From: Triatoma infestans | Lineage: Eukaryota > Arthropoda > Insecta > Hemiptera > Reduviidae | Reading direction: 5' to 3' | Length of the DNA: 64,000 nt | NCBI GenBank assembly: GCA_011037195.1 | Contig: JAAEAF010003447.1 | Location: 1-64,000 of the forward strand | Shown: positions 10,990 through 22,599 of the stretch, one piece after another | Layout of the letters: each line of letters opens with the position of its first letter | Numbering within the stretch: position 1 is the first letter of the stretch | The notes under the pieces: model-generated | Databases searched by the model: none | What the model was told of the DNA's origin: nothing | What the model saw: only the letters and a program-made list of their open reading frames with translations | Program-made: the position numbers and the translations under genes

Positions 10990-11450
10990 TGTAACTGCAA
11001 TAACTGCAGCAGGAAAATGACGTCTGAGTATTTCCTGTATAGCATGCCAGTTGAATGAATATTTGTAGGTCGAGTGGCTATAAAGCCAAAACCACTGTGA
11101 CCTAATTGATCTATTGTGACTCTCATAGGTGTCTAGTGTTTGTAGGTGGTCGTGTTTAAAGTGCATAATGTGTTATTGTTTGTAAGTGTGTGTTATGGTG
11201 AAACTAGAGTTTGTCTGTGAGTTCGTTAAGCCCCAACTACTTGCACACACGAGCTCACTCTGTAGGGCTATATGGGTAGTGTGGACTGTAGGGGGTGTCA
11301 AATTAAATGCTGTTCTCATAATATTGAGGCTAGGATACCCGCAGAAGCATCTAAAGACCTCTGATGGGATTCCTCTTACAGAAGTATTCAGGTGTGCCAC
11401 TGTTACCAATATGGGGCTAGCCTCATTAATGTATACTTACAAATGGATCT
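10990..11450 (-). pseudogene. LINE 3' end fragment (same family as 4016-4620)
   Basis: The minus strand near 11093-11140 reads 'CTAGACACCTATGAGAGT' then 'CACAATAGATCAATTAGG' then 'TCACAGTG', matching 4016-4065 of the other LINE relic. The rest of the stretch, less AT-rich than its neighbours, is probably the element's 3' part. No protein motif is certain. Confidence 0.35.
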
Positions 11451-11879
11451 TTTAATAATAAAAAGAGCGTTCTCATTCCAAACCAAAAAACAAAGTTTAC
11501 AAGAGTAGGATCTCTATATAGAGTTGGAGCCAATGAATTGTTTGCTTCTAGCTGGTGGCTAGATGTACCAGACAAACATATACATATACTCATACCCCCT
11601 ACCATTTTGTTTATTTCCCCTATCCACTGATGGAGATTTGGTTGTGTTAGGTGTACGTATGTTGGACGGTAGCCAATAACAATGGTTAGTATTTCTATCA
11701 AACATAACCCAATCCAAAATCCTAGAACCTGTACCCCACCCCAACCCTAGGACGAAAAGGGGGAGAAAGTGAGAAAACAGGAGGCTGGTTGATTTGGCAA
11801 AAAAGAAACAAGCGATGGAATTATATATAGCTAGTTAGAGACGTCGTTACTCTATTTTCATACGTGATATAAACACGTG

Positions 11880-12190
11880 TAGGTCATGTGGTGTATATTT
11901 TGGATTTATACGGAGAGAGAGAGAGTGTGGGAGATAAACCATATCTCTTCTATCCCTCACCCTCTCAACTCTCTCTCGCTGGGAATGTTATGCTGCCAGA
12001 GGAAAACTGGGAGAAAATAAAGAAGCTCGCATGTCGTATTCTGGTTATTCGTAAATATTTTCATTTCCGGTCTACAAAAAGTGTTCCAAAGGGTGGATCA
12101 AGAGCACGGTGCGTTGGAGCTAGGTTGAATAATATGCGCAACCATATACGAGAGGGAGAGGGTCAGAGTATGCGGGATTATATGTAGTTC
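11880..12190 (+). other. Unidentified open frame of 99 codons in a less AT-rich patch
   Basis: An open frame at 11888-12187 starts in a GA-rich repeat-like segment and continues as a basic, Arg-rich sequence. There is no recognised domain, no splice context that decides it, and no homologous copy in the window. It may be chance. Confidence 0.2.
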
Positions 12191-12800
12191 TAACCCCACA
12201 CTGCTACCAACAGTGGACCCATCCAGAATTGAAAACAAGTCTCCGAGGATAAAGGTAGTTTATTTATTCAGAAGGCATATCCGGACCGTCTCCCGGTGCT
12301 CGCCAATTGATTATATTTCCGTGCGGGAGGGGGCAGTATCCCAGGGTCCAGCTTTAAATCTAGACCATCACTAACACTATGTATAAAAAAAAAAAAAATA
12401 CATTTCACAGAACGTAGACAGAAAATAATTTGGATAAAGTTTGCTCGAATATGAAATATTTCATTTGAGTCCCGAGATTACTGACGGAGTATTTTATTGG
12501 AGAAATTTCCTTTAAACCGTGAGTTTTATACCAAATTTCACTATCCTTATCTACAAATAGAGCAACTGTACTCGGGAACGCTGAAGCAAAATCTAAAATC
12601 AAATCTTCTGTCCAGGATTCTATATAAAAATGAATTTTCTCTAATTAAATTTTGAAACTCAAGCGATAAGACTGCGTTTTAAGTAAAAAGTGCACAAAGT
12701 TTACAAAAAAGCTCTGGTGTGAAACATTCACAAGACTTTCTCCCACTGCTTTCACTACAATTATATATATATATATATATAAAATGATAAATTTTCTTTT

Positions 12801-13030
12801 GTAGTCTATCACTGGATGTCAGGACTAAATAAAAAAAAGTCTTAATTCTGTTAAGTTTTTTAATAAACTGGGCAGCAGAATCAAAACATAATAACAAAAA
12901 TGGCTCATAACATCTACTAGCTAACAAGTAAAAATCCAACATGAATCCTCAAGCACACATACAAACTGCCCTCTGGCGTCTTTTGCCGGTACTAATCAAA
13001 TAAGTAGGGCCTCCTAGCCACAATTCGGCC
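12801..13030. repeat. Dispersed repeat, copy 1 of a local pair
   Basis: Matches 14227-14447 over about 220 bp. Shared blocks include 'GTAGTCTATCA', 'TTAAGTTTTTTAATAAACTG', 'CTAGCTAACAAGTAAAAATC' and 'GGCCAC'. It is flanked by an (AT)n tract at 12762-12781. Both copies keep a similar minus-strand open frame beginning MLDFYLLASRCYE, which is not recognised. Confidence 0.7.
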
Positions 13031-14226
13031 ATTCTGACATGAGATTGCCTTCAATCTCCTTGCATAAACATAATTGACATTTTCATAGCCATCGAAAGTT
13101 ACATTTTACATAAGTGTCAAAGACTACACAATTCTGTTTTACACAGTCATAACATAATTATTCAATTTCTTATAAAGAATTTAACAAAAGCATAAAATAT
13201 CATGAAGTTTAAATAATTAATATTTTCATCATCATGATCACAACTGTAAAATAAAATAAATTGCAAAATGATTTGTATTGGCGAGGTAAATTAAATTAAA
13301 TTAGGTATGTTAATTAATAATTGATTATTATAATTTATATTTGGATTTTCACAAAAGGGATCTCGTGAGGTCTGTGTTTATACAGTTGGAGAAGATGAAA
13401 AAACAACTAAATATTAGATTCAAAATATATAATTAAAATAAACAATATATGTCAAAATAGGTAAGTATATTAATAAGTAAATACATGTGTGTTGTTATTT
13501 GGGAATAATTGCTTTTTATAAAACTTACAGATATTACATATTTTCTGACTTGAAGAAGATTGGGGTTTCTTGGACCACTTCCACCACACACTACTGTAAC
13601 ATGGTTTTTCCTAATGACGGATTTCACTCATTTTATGGTATAAATTTTGAACTGACCTCCCTCCCAAAAAGGGTCCACCTTATATATTCCACCTCCACCC
13701 CGGGGAAATTGAGAAGAGGGAATTTCCCTTTGTCCTAAATAAATGTAATGATAGGGATAGGCCAGGAATCTCTACTCAACTAACTGTTTCTTTTGTGCCT
13801 TTCAACCTTCAAAAAACCGAACTTTATAAATATATACATTGGAAAAATTCCCTACTTTTCAAAAAGCCCTACAATTATAAAATATTTAACAAGGATATAA
13901 TTTTGATACAATTTATATTTATTAATTTTTCCAAACATGTTCATATTACAAAATTTTATCAGCAAGACCATCAGACTCTTCAAATTCAATCTTGTCATGG
14001 ATCTTGTTTAGTCTGAACCAAGGTCGCATTCTCGCAGCGCCACATATTCTACTGTAGGGGATCTGGGTTAACTGAAAACCTAAAATAGTAATTTAAAGTT
14101 TTGTGCGAAATGAACAAACTAAACAAACGAATAAAAACACAAACACAATGAACTTATGATGAATATTTAGTAACAATGTCTATAAATAAATCTTTTTCGA
14201 ATCCTTGATCCCACTTCTGAAAAACT
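13031..14226. other. AT-rich spacer
   Basis: The plus-strand open frames at 13487-13738 and 13795-14016 have no recognised domains and AT-driven composition. No repeat boundaries seen. Confidence 0.4.
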
Positions 14227-14447
14227 GTAGTCTATCATTGGATGTCATAACTAAATAAAAAAAAGAATTAACTCTGTTAAGTTTTTTAATAAACTGAGCA
14301 CCATAATCAAAACATAACAAAAATGACTCATAACATCTACTAGCTAACAAGTAAAAATCCAACATGGATCCTCAAGTACAAACACAAACTGCACTCTGGC
14401 ATCTTTCGCCGGAACTAATCAAACAAGCAGTGCCCTCCCGGCCACAC
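14227..14447. repeat. Dispersed repeat, copy 2 of a local pair
   Basis: See 12801-13030. This copy has several substitutions and small indels relative to the first and lacks the adjacent (AT)n tract. Confidence 0.7.
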
Positions 14448-14479
14448 TTTAAACATAAATTTTACATATTTTTCCTAAC

Positions 14480-15000
14480 ATAGATATAGAGGTGGAGGGG
14501 GATAAGTTTTAACCTACTAATCTTGGTAGGTAGAGAAGTGATGATTACATTATGGCTCAGCAGAGCGCACTAAACTCACTGAATCAACTGGATATAAAAT
14601 TTGAAATTAACGCCCCAATTCCGCACAACTATCCACCAAAATTTTTCAAATAAAAGTAACAGATTTCTATCTGTGCAGTTAGCATACCATGTTTAAAGTA
14701 ATCGTTGAAGCCGTTTTTGAGAAAATTAAAAAAAAAACCTATCGTATAAAATCGCTCGTTCAGTTAACCGATTTTCTTCAAATTTGGAATTATATTAATA
14801 CATCTAATGTATATTTAATATTCATATATTGAAGTGATACTTTAGAGGAAAGCATAACGCTACTATTCCCCCATAATTCCACCCAAAAACTCAATTTTCC
14901 CGGAAAGACGTTTAAAACAAATGTAATACGTATTTATGTGTGTAGATAGCACACGAAGTTTAAAGAAAATCACTGGAGCCGTTTTTTAAGACAAAAACAA
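14480..15000 (-). repeat. GDR dispersed repeat, reverse, joined head-to-head with a forward piece
   Basis: Contains 'GAGGTGGAGGGGGATAAGTTTTAACCTACTAATC' split over 14491-14525, 'CAAATAAAAGTAACAG', 'GTTAACCGATTTTCTTCAAATTTGGAATT' and 'GTTTAAAGAAAATCACTGGAGCCG'. At about 15000 orientation switches to forward. Confidence 0.7.
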
Positions 15001-15270
15001 AATGGACTTTTAGATAATTTTGCGCGATTTGTGGCGTTAAATTTTATTTAGGTTGGCTCAATGATATTAGTGCGCTCTTCTGGGCTACAATGTAATCATT
15101 CGTCTATCTACCGCCTGGGATTAGTAGGTTGGTCCACCATATTTACGTTAAGACAAATGAATAAAATTTGAAATACAAACAAAAATGTTATTTTCTAAAT
15201 AATTGCATTAACAGGAGTAATAGAACGTCGTGTGAGTGTTTCACACCATTTTTTTTGTTTGTTAGGATAC
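15001..15270 (+). repeat. GDR dispersed repeat, forward end piece
   Basis: Forward piece with 'TTGTGGCGTTAAATTTTATTTAGG', 'GCGCTCTTCTGG' and the terminal block 'CGTGTGAGTGTTTCACACCATTTTTTTTG' near 15228. Confidence 0.7.
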
Positions 15271-15419
15271 AGAAAAGGCAAGGAAAATGAGTGAATATCA
15301 TTTTCCTGGTTAAATTCTTAAAAGATTGGGTGACTTTTCCATTTCTTCCAAAATAGAACTACCCATCCTGTTCGCTACATTACCGGTCAAATGATAATTT
15401 AATAACTGGAAGTAAAGTG

Positions 15420-16010
15420 GAACAGAAATGTAGAATGGGGCATAAGAGCGGAATGCAGAGAGCGGACATGCCGGTTATAAGAAAAAAGAATCAAGAGAAC
15501 GGAGGAGAAAAAAAAAAGCGAGTAAAAATTGAAGAGAGATATGAGACTAGTACTTTCATTTCTCGTGGAAAATGAGTAAAAGGTCTTGATGGGCCAAAAG
15601 AAGGAAGAGGAAAAAGTGGTAGTGAAGGGAGAATCAGGAGAGCTTTGGACGGGAGAAGCGTGTGGGTGTAGCTCACCCATCCAGTAGAGACAACGGGGAA
15701 GACTGAAGGCTCTTCCATTATGTGAAGTGATCCAATTGGTGTAATTTCATAAAGAAGAAGAAGAAAAGAGACCAGCTGGTGGAAGATATATTGATGGGAT
15801 CGGGCAGGAGGAGAAAGACAATATAAGATACAAAAGAGAGAGAGCACCATACTCTGATATTAAAAAACAGCCCAAGAAAGAGACGCAATGAGCAAGAGAG
15901 GAGTTGGGATTTTTGATTCTTTCTGCCCATACCCTCCATAACAGGAAAACAAAAAGAAGTCCAAATCCTATCTCAATATACTCAAACAAAAAACAAGGGT
16001 CATTCAATAA
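15420..16010. other. Purine-rich (GA) strand-asymmetric stretch
   Basis: The plus strand is strongly G+A-rich over about 600 bp. The minus-strand open frames here (15399-16007) are made of Ser, Phe, Leu and Pro because of the polypyrimidine strand, and are not taken as genes. Confidence 0.6.
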
Positions 16011-16029
16011 GTGAAGATACTAAAGAACT

Positions 16030-16760
16030 GTAAATCAAATATAAGAATCTATATAAGAATAACGATAATTTTAGTATTTTAAGTTGGCATCCCTGTCATA
16101 GTATAAAACAGCTGATTGACCACTTCAGTTCATACATTACCACTCTTACTCATTCAACGATTGTAAGTTCTCTAGAAGTCTGTATTTTGACGAACACCGT
16201 TTAGCGATACGATTTCTGCTTTTTGAGGGGAGTGAAAACATTTGAAATTAACTGGAATGCTACAGCAGCAGACATGAATCGTGCAAACTTCATCACTTAT
16301 GCGTGTTCGTTTTCAGGATAACAGCCGAGCTACGATAAAAGAAAATAGAAAAAACTGCTGAAAAGTAAATACTGGCATAGTTCATTCCATTATTCATAAC
16401 AGACTATACTATCGTAATATATATCCAAGACAGATAAGGACTACGACAAAGAAACCAGACTTCGTTTATTCCCAGTAAAGTCAAGCGTTATTTTGTGCAG
16501 AAGATGGATCCATTATTAAGAGCTTAAATCCAAGCGCCAGTGCACGGTGTAGAAGCTTCCTAGTTTTCCAGCGAGGATAAAATACAAACCCAGCCAGAAA
16601 AATTGAATATTGCATCATAAGCCTCTGCACAGATAGCCAGAATGTTTGAGGATCAATCTCGCCAAACACAATGCCTTTATGTTTGGTTAAAGGAGATACG
16701 GTGAAACTGATGTGATGAACACCCAGGACACGGCTGTGAACACTAGTCCCAGTGGACAGA
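16030..16760. other. Unidentified less AT-rich stretch
   Basis: Balanced composition but interrupted frames on both strands. It could be a decayed transposon or intron sequence. No inverted termini or protein motif found. Confidence 0.3.
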
Positions 16761-16780
16761 TTTTAAAAGTTGTATCTTAC

Positions 16781-16910
16781 TTTTGCTGATTTCGTAAGTC
16801 TTTCCAAGGTTGCTGGTATCTTTTCCAAGTTTTGTCGTGCCTTTTTAACAAACTTTCTCTCAAGCTTAATGAGGGAGAGAGAAGTCCCATCTGCCATGGA
16901 TTGCTGGGAA
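16781..16910 (-). CDS. Candidate host coding exon, charged helical segment, partial gene
   Basis: On the minus strand a pyrimidine-rich acceptor (CTTCCCTGACATTCCACAG) ends at 16911 and the donor (GCAAAA|GTAAGATAC) begins at 16780. The 130-bp exon is open; its internal start codon at 16897-16895 gives 39 residues ending in phase 0. The peptide is rich in Lys, Arg, Glu and Leu with helix-like spacing (LIKLERKFVKKAR ... LERLTKSAK). The reading frame continues without a stop into the exon at 10486-10612 if the two are spliced. The family is not recognised, and a transposon origin cannot be excluded. Confidence 0.4.
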
Positions 16911-17099
16911 CTGTGGAATGTCAGGGAAGAAAGTTGACAATTTTGCAATCACAAAAAAAAGTGAGAGACTACAAAATATACTTGAGAGAAGGAGATATGA
17001 AATCTTTCGATTTATTCTCTTTCTCCTACAAACAATAGAAAAAGAAAAAAATGATCAAACCTATCAATGACCTTCCTAAACCAATAGGTGGTACGAGTT

Positions 17100-17640
17100 T
17101 TTAGACAAACATTTGGCTAAAACCCAAAATATAAAGAGTGCTTCACTCATAAACAAACACAAGCCATCTATGCCCTTTAATAAAAACTGGCCAGCTATTA
17201 GCCATTTTGAATGCTTTGAGCACCACTGTAAAATAAATAAAAGCCAGGCTGATCAGGGCAGAGGAAAATGAGCAGGCAAGCATTTCCTTATGCACAACTA
17301 CAATCACTATTTTCTTCCACCCACCCTTTGTACCATTTGTAAAGGAAGTGTCTGGATCGGGTGGGTATAGAATGCAGTACTTGCATTGTAGAGAGCCCAT
17401 TGGATGCTACGGAAGGAAAGGTTAGCCATTACTATAAAATACAATGCAATAAATAATTCCTCGTTTTATCCCGCCCAAGTCTGCGAAGGCGAGAGAAAAT
17501 CCTAATATTATAACCCGCACCAAGGGCACTACAGATGGTGAATACAGGAAGGAAAGATTCACTCCCCACTATTTGGCACCATTTCCTGTATACGAAATAA
17601 AGCAGTAAATACTCGTGTATGCCAATAAATGTTTATTTTA
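17100..17640. other. Unidentified stretch with an 85-codon minus-strand open frame
   Basis: The open frame at 17143-17400 (minus) contains a hydrophobic run (SSALISLAFIYFTVVL) but has no recognised domain or supporting splice sites. Confidence 0.2.
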
Positions 17641-17814
17641 TAATATAATACAATTATTTCCACCAATTTAGTCCACTACTTTTATTCGCCACGCTTATAA
17701 CTAGCTTTTCCATTTTATAATTACTATTAAAGCAGTATTCTAGCAATTATCCTATACTTTTGTTCATCATTATACAAATTTTAACGCTTGTGAAATATTG
17801 CAATTGTTAAATTT

Positions 17815-18240
17815 TCGATATCGAGTTTACAACGGAAAAAATCACTAACGATTTTTTAAAATTTAGTACATTAGCTACACATACAAAACGCTACAACTTT
17901 TATTTGAAACATTTCTCTGGGAAAATTCGTTAAGAGAGGTTTTGTGGAAGGAGTGTGTTTATGCTTTTCTATAAAGACTATTTTAATTTATTATACCAGT
18001 ATATCATCCACATATAATAATAATAATAATCAGAATTAAATATGTTGCCTAAATTCCGAGTTTGAAGAAAAGTTGGTTGACCGGAAGTGCGACTTTACTG
18101 AACAGGTTTCAGTTTTCTGCGATTTTCTCCATAAAAACACCGGACGTGTTTCGTTGAACCAAACATCTAGTAACAATTAATTATAAGTATTTTCCGTTTC
18201 TGTGAATTGCAGTAAGTGAGAGATTCAAACAAGATTTTTG
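17815..18240 (+). repeat. GDR dispersed repeat, forward
   Basis: Contains 'AATTTTCGATATCGAGTTT' at the start, 'CTACAACTTTTATTTGAAACATTTCTCTGGG', an (AAT)n tract near 18017-18031, and 'GGTTGACCGGAAGTGCGACTTTACTGAACAGG' split across 18073-18105. Confidence 0.8.
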
Positions 18241-18570
18241 TCCATATTCGGGAGAACTCCAAAACACATGTTTATCCAATGAAAACTCAATTTAAAATAA
18301 TCACTGTTTACACTCTTACAGCATTGGTACAGAAATAGAAAAGGAAAATAATTGCTATTCATAGTAATTCGCCATGTATAAATCAATAAATACCAGTTGA
18401 TTATTCCTAATCTCTAATAATAATAATAATAATAAAAATTAATTAGATATAATTAAATTTTTGTTAATGAATGTTGGTTTTGGTCAATATTGACTTCAAT
18501 CAACATTAATTAAGATATGGGCAGGAATAAAAAGTGGGAAATAGGGAGGGAGGGAAGTGCTATTAATGAA

Positions 18571-18626
18571 AATTATTTGAAGATAATTAATTAAATAAAA
18601 ATTTAATTAATTATCTTGAAATAATT
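18571..18626. repeat. Near-perfect 26-bp inverted repeat
   Basis: AATTATTTGAAGATAATTAA and the following six bases are mirrored after a 4-bp spacer (AAAA) by 18601-18626, with one mismatch. A second short palindrome lies at 18705-18731 (TGACAGTATATAT / ATATACTGTCA). Confidence 0.8.
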
Positions 18627-18908
18627 ATCATCCTAAAACGATTTTCATAAAATTATCTGACATTCTCCATATATATATATGTCATTCATACTGTACTTCA
18701 ACACTGACAGTATATATTATATATACTGTCATTCGTATATTTATATATATTACAATAAAATAAAAAAGGTGAAAATATTAAGTGGACTGTATATGTATTG
18801 AACAAATGGGCTCATTTGATATGAACAAAAAATGAATATTAAATTAAATTTAAAATAGGTAGCAATAATATTTATTATCTTCAACAAGCCAAAAGGAATG
18901 GCGCTTAC

Positions 18909-18949
18909 CTTGAACGCAGAAACCTCATCACCAGCGCAGGAAGACCCAT
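18909..18949 (-). CDS. Possible first coding exon of the minus-strand candidate gene
   Basis: The minus strand has a strong donor (GTTCAAG|GTAAGCGCC, intron from 18908). An open frame from the start codon at 18949-18947 runs 13 codons into it, with an in-frame TAA just upstream at about 18956-18958. It ends in phase 2, which reads in frame into the exon at 16781-16910. The surrounding 18890-19420 stretch is less AT-rich than average and could hold a 5' UTR and promoter. The evidence is one donor and one compatible frame, so this is weak. Confidence 0.25.
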
Positions 18950-19714
18950 GTGTCCTTAGCCCATACCGGGGACAAGGGAAGAGGAAAATAGGAAAAGTAA
19001 ATAAGATCTTATGTGCCTGTAAGTCTAGAGTCTTGATTCATACACGGCTGCTTGGCTGATGAATTTTGACAATAATTAAATGGGCTCCCAGAATCTGAAA
19101 GCGGAATCTGAAACCGGAAGTAGACCATGTGCTTGCGCAATAGATCTTTGCAGCCTGAGACACTCACTCGACAAGATACCAACTTATTAACACTAACCCC
19201 GAGGAAAACCAGAAGTGGAAAACTTCGGTTTTCACGCTAAATGGCAACGGAAGCTGTCTGAAACTGTATAGGCAGAATGCCTGCTAACATGTGCTGCATA
19301 TATCTTACTTGTACGAGTGTAAAATAGTGACTGACCTAGAAGAGGGCAAAAGGAACTGTCTACCGCCTATCTACATTTAGAACACAGCCTGTAGATTGGT
19401 AAATCATTATATTCTGTTGGCGGCAAGTTTGAATTTGTATAAATACGGCACATATATATTTTAATATTTTATATTTCTTTTATTTATTATGTTTATTTAT
19501 TATTTCACTGTTTTATACAATATGTACATGGCAGTGGAGTTGTTCCATATTTACAAAAAAGATAATTTAACAAACTTAATTAAAGTCATTAAAGCAATTA
19601 ATTGTAAAAAGTTATTACTTTTCAATAACAAAAAATTGCGTAATATTACATATAAAGAAAAAATAGTAGCTGAAAAATAAATGAAATAAATAGGCAATCT
19701 TATTTAAAAATGAA

Positions 19715-21240
19715 TTATTGTAAATAAGTTTTCTTAAACCTTAATGAATTTATTGTAAATAAGCATAATTTCTTAGGCTTATTGCTTAGCAACCATGTTA
19801 TTGATTTTATAAATGAAACACTGTCTTCAATATTTTGTGATTCTGGCAAAAAGTATGTTCTATGAAAATTAAAAATAGGACATTTAACAAAAAAATGAAA
19901 ACAATCAGCCAATTTACCATTTCTACCGTACTGACATTCCTCAATGTGATACAACAGATATGAATTATTATTATTATTCGTAAATTTTGAAATATATTTT
20001 CCAGATAGCCTGAATTGGCCAATAAAACGTTTCAAATAAAAGTACCAAATCTGAGGTTACATAATTTTGTATGGCACAATCAGCTTCAAAAAAATTTAAA
20101 TGTAAATAATATATCAAAAATCTAGATTTCTTAAATAGGCCTAATAATTAGATAACACTAAGGGAATGCTTTTTCTATGCTCTTTAGATATTCTAGATTT
20201 AAAATTGGATCTATATTAATTATTTTTAACACCTCAGCCAATTGAGTATACCAATTATATTTGGCACTTCTTAAAGAATTATCCAATTTGTTTGGACAAC
20301 GTAAATATCTCTTAGTTTGGAATAACAAATTTTCAAGAGTCTATAATTTTCCATCTCCATGAGTTTTCTCCAACCATTTCAGAACCAATTTTAAAATTTT
20401 TACTTTTATATGTGACACACCGAATTCCAAACGGATTAGAAAGTTGGGAACAGATTTGTTAAGGTGAAATCATTTTTTGAAAAACGATAATTGGCTTCTT
20501 TCCAATTCATCGGCATAGCGGATACTCCAAATTTGAGTAGAATAAAAAATAGTGGTATGAATCAAACAATCATTCAGCTTAATTTTAGATTCCCAAGAAG
20601 AAGATTTTACTTTGCTTAAAACCTCCAAGACTGTTCCTTGTGCTTGACTTGGAGATAAATTTTTAAGATGATTAGAAAATACTTCTGAACAATTAAATGA
20701 AATTTCCAAATAATTAAAATTATTTACCAACTCTATTTTGGAACCTTCATAATAAAATGTTCTATCTTTTTTGGTTCTGCCTTTGGGAAACTTCATAATC
20801 TTTGTTTTAAGTATATTTACTTTTAGTTTATTTCTTTTACAATAGTCCGATAGAATGTTTAATTTTTTGCACATATCAGTAAAAGAATCTCCAAACAAAA
20901 TTATCTCATCAGCAAATTGCAAAAATAAAATATTACATGAAACAGTGATAGTCAGGAATACCTAAGACTTTATGACTTCTAAAAAAGTCCATACCGGAAA
21001 TATATAAATTGAACAGGAAAGGCGATAATGTCTCACCTTGGAGGACGCCTTCCGTTATAATAATTTCTGAGAACAACTTCCCTTCACATTTCACCCTTTA
21101 TTTTAGCATTATCATAGATACTAATTAAAGTTCTCAAAATTTTGGAAGTAACGCCCATTTCAAACAGTTTTTTCCCTCAATATTTGATGGTTTACACTAT
21201 CAAATGCCCTACTTAAAATCTACGAGCATTAAGATAAAAA
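19715..21240 (-). pseudogene. LINE ORF2 (reverse transcriptase) pseudogene
   Basis: Read on the minus strand from 21240 down, consecutive frames give reverse-transcriptase blocks: a 'DFK.AFD.VNH' block (finger/palm A), a 'VLQGETLSPFLFNLYI' block (B), and 'FADEIILF' at the start of the open segment 20470-20922, the FADD-type catalytic box with its second Asp as Glu. Then come 'LKVN..KTK' (D) and the 'NYLEISF' thumb. The C-terminal part (20036-20460) continues in other frames with 'PNFLIRLEFGVSHIKVKIL', and 19715-20035 carries a C...H...C zinc-like end ('CQYG....DCFHFFVKCPIF'). Several stops and frameshifts make it dead. It resembles the fragment at 32745-33345. The clade is uncertain. Confidence 0.85.
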
Positions 21241-21284
21241 AAAAAATGAATTTAAATAATAAAAAATTGTATATTGTGTTGATT

Positions 21285-21345
21285 TAATTTCGAAAATCTG
21301 GCACCTTCGCAATACTTCCTCTTACAGTAAGAGAAAATAAAAAGT
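21285..21345 (-). repeat. GDR dispersed repeat, terminal fragment
   Basis: Reverse end piece: 'AATTTCGAAAATCTGGCACC', then 'CAATACTTCCTCTTACAGTAAGAGAAAA'. Confidence 0.6.
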
Positions 21346-21509
21346 TACGAATAATACATATAATAACTTAAAAACTAAAAACACAATAGGCTGAACTCTG
21401 TTATTACATTTAGATATTACAAGATGTCGGCGTAATAAGGTTGTGGTAAATATCAGTCACTCAAAAGTATCTATTTATTTAATTTTATTCTTTTTTTCAT
21501 TTTTCGCTG

Positions 21510-21850
21510 CTTTGCCGAAAAAGCCTCCCACGATTTTCTTTTAGCTTTCCACTGAACATGCATTTAGGTCTCACTTTTATTTTAGGGAAATTATCGTGGA
21601 GGGGTGACGGGATGATCTTAGCTTTTGTTCTAAATTAATACGATTCTATAATCGATATAATTTTATTTAAAAAAATTAAATGTTGTGTAAAAATACCACA
21701 ATATTGATGAAAATCGATTGACTAGAAGTGCGCCTTTATTGAACCGATTTTTACTTCCTCTTACTCCCTAGTAAGAAGTAAGAGGAAGTAATGCGATCGT
21801 ACCAAATTTTAGAAAGTGTGTATTTCAGATCTTATAACCTCTCTCGAACC
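21510..21850 (+). repeat. GDR dispersed repeat, forward, running into a second copy start
   Basis: Has 'GAAAATCGATTGACTAGAAGTGCGCCTTTATTG' near 21710-21742, then a fresh terminal palindrome (ACTTCCTCTTACTCCCTAGTAAG ... AGAGGAAGT) at about 21754-21790. Confidence 0.65.
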
Positions 21851-22599
21851 CCATTCCTTACTATTTGATAGCCATATCTGACGATGGTTGCATATTCGAA
21901 TCCGGTCCAAAAACCACAAAAATAATCACGTTAAGTCGCATAAAATTCCAAAAGAAGCATATTACTAGTGTGCAATGGTCATAATAATAGCACTAATACA
22001 TAGCTTTAATATAAAATGTTTATCATTTCCGTTTCATGTAAGAATTTCTGTACTTACCCAAAGATGAAATGTTTTCGGTAAATTTATAATTTAGTCAATA
22101 TTTGTGGTCGCCGCTAAAACAGCCATATTTATATTTTACTGCTCAGTGGTGCTCTCTAGTAGTAGTCACACTGCCTGATTATAGTTTACTCTTCACTAAC
22201 TTTCATTGTTCCCTTTTTTTCTTTGGCTTCAATAAAAAATAAAAAAAAATTCTTAAAAACACAAAAATATTGGTTTTTTCTTCATCTTCGAGTCTTATTC
22301 TTTTTACAACGCCATCATCACACAGTGTCCTTTATACAACAAAGTACAAAGTGTTCATATTTTTTCATCTTTCTTTTTAACGCTCCTTCATTTAGCTTGT
22401 TTTAGAAATATTCCAAACATGTCTGCCCTAGGTCCGCTCTTCCTTTACTTTTATCTGCAAAAAACGTGCTTTCTTTTTCTCTCAGTAATTTCATTCTTCT
22501 GCTTTCTTCACTTTTTTGTTTCTTCGGGTAAAATCTCCATTTTTTTTTTGTACTACTTCACTGCCATTGGGCATTTTATTTAATGAAGATAAAAAAAAA

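Noticed and set aside
15399..16007. Overlapping minus-strand open frames of 61-119 codons
   Set aside because: They come from one polypyrimidine strand; composition is Ser/Phe/Leu/Pro without domains or splice support.
17143..17400. Minus-strand 85-codon frame with a hydrophobic run
   Set aside because: No splice sites that frame it, no homologue, and no link to the nearby candidate exon.
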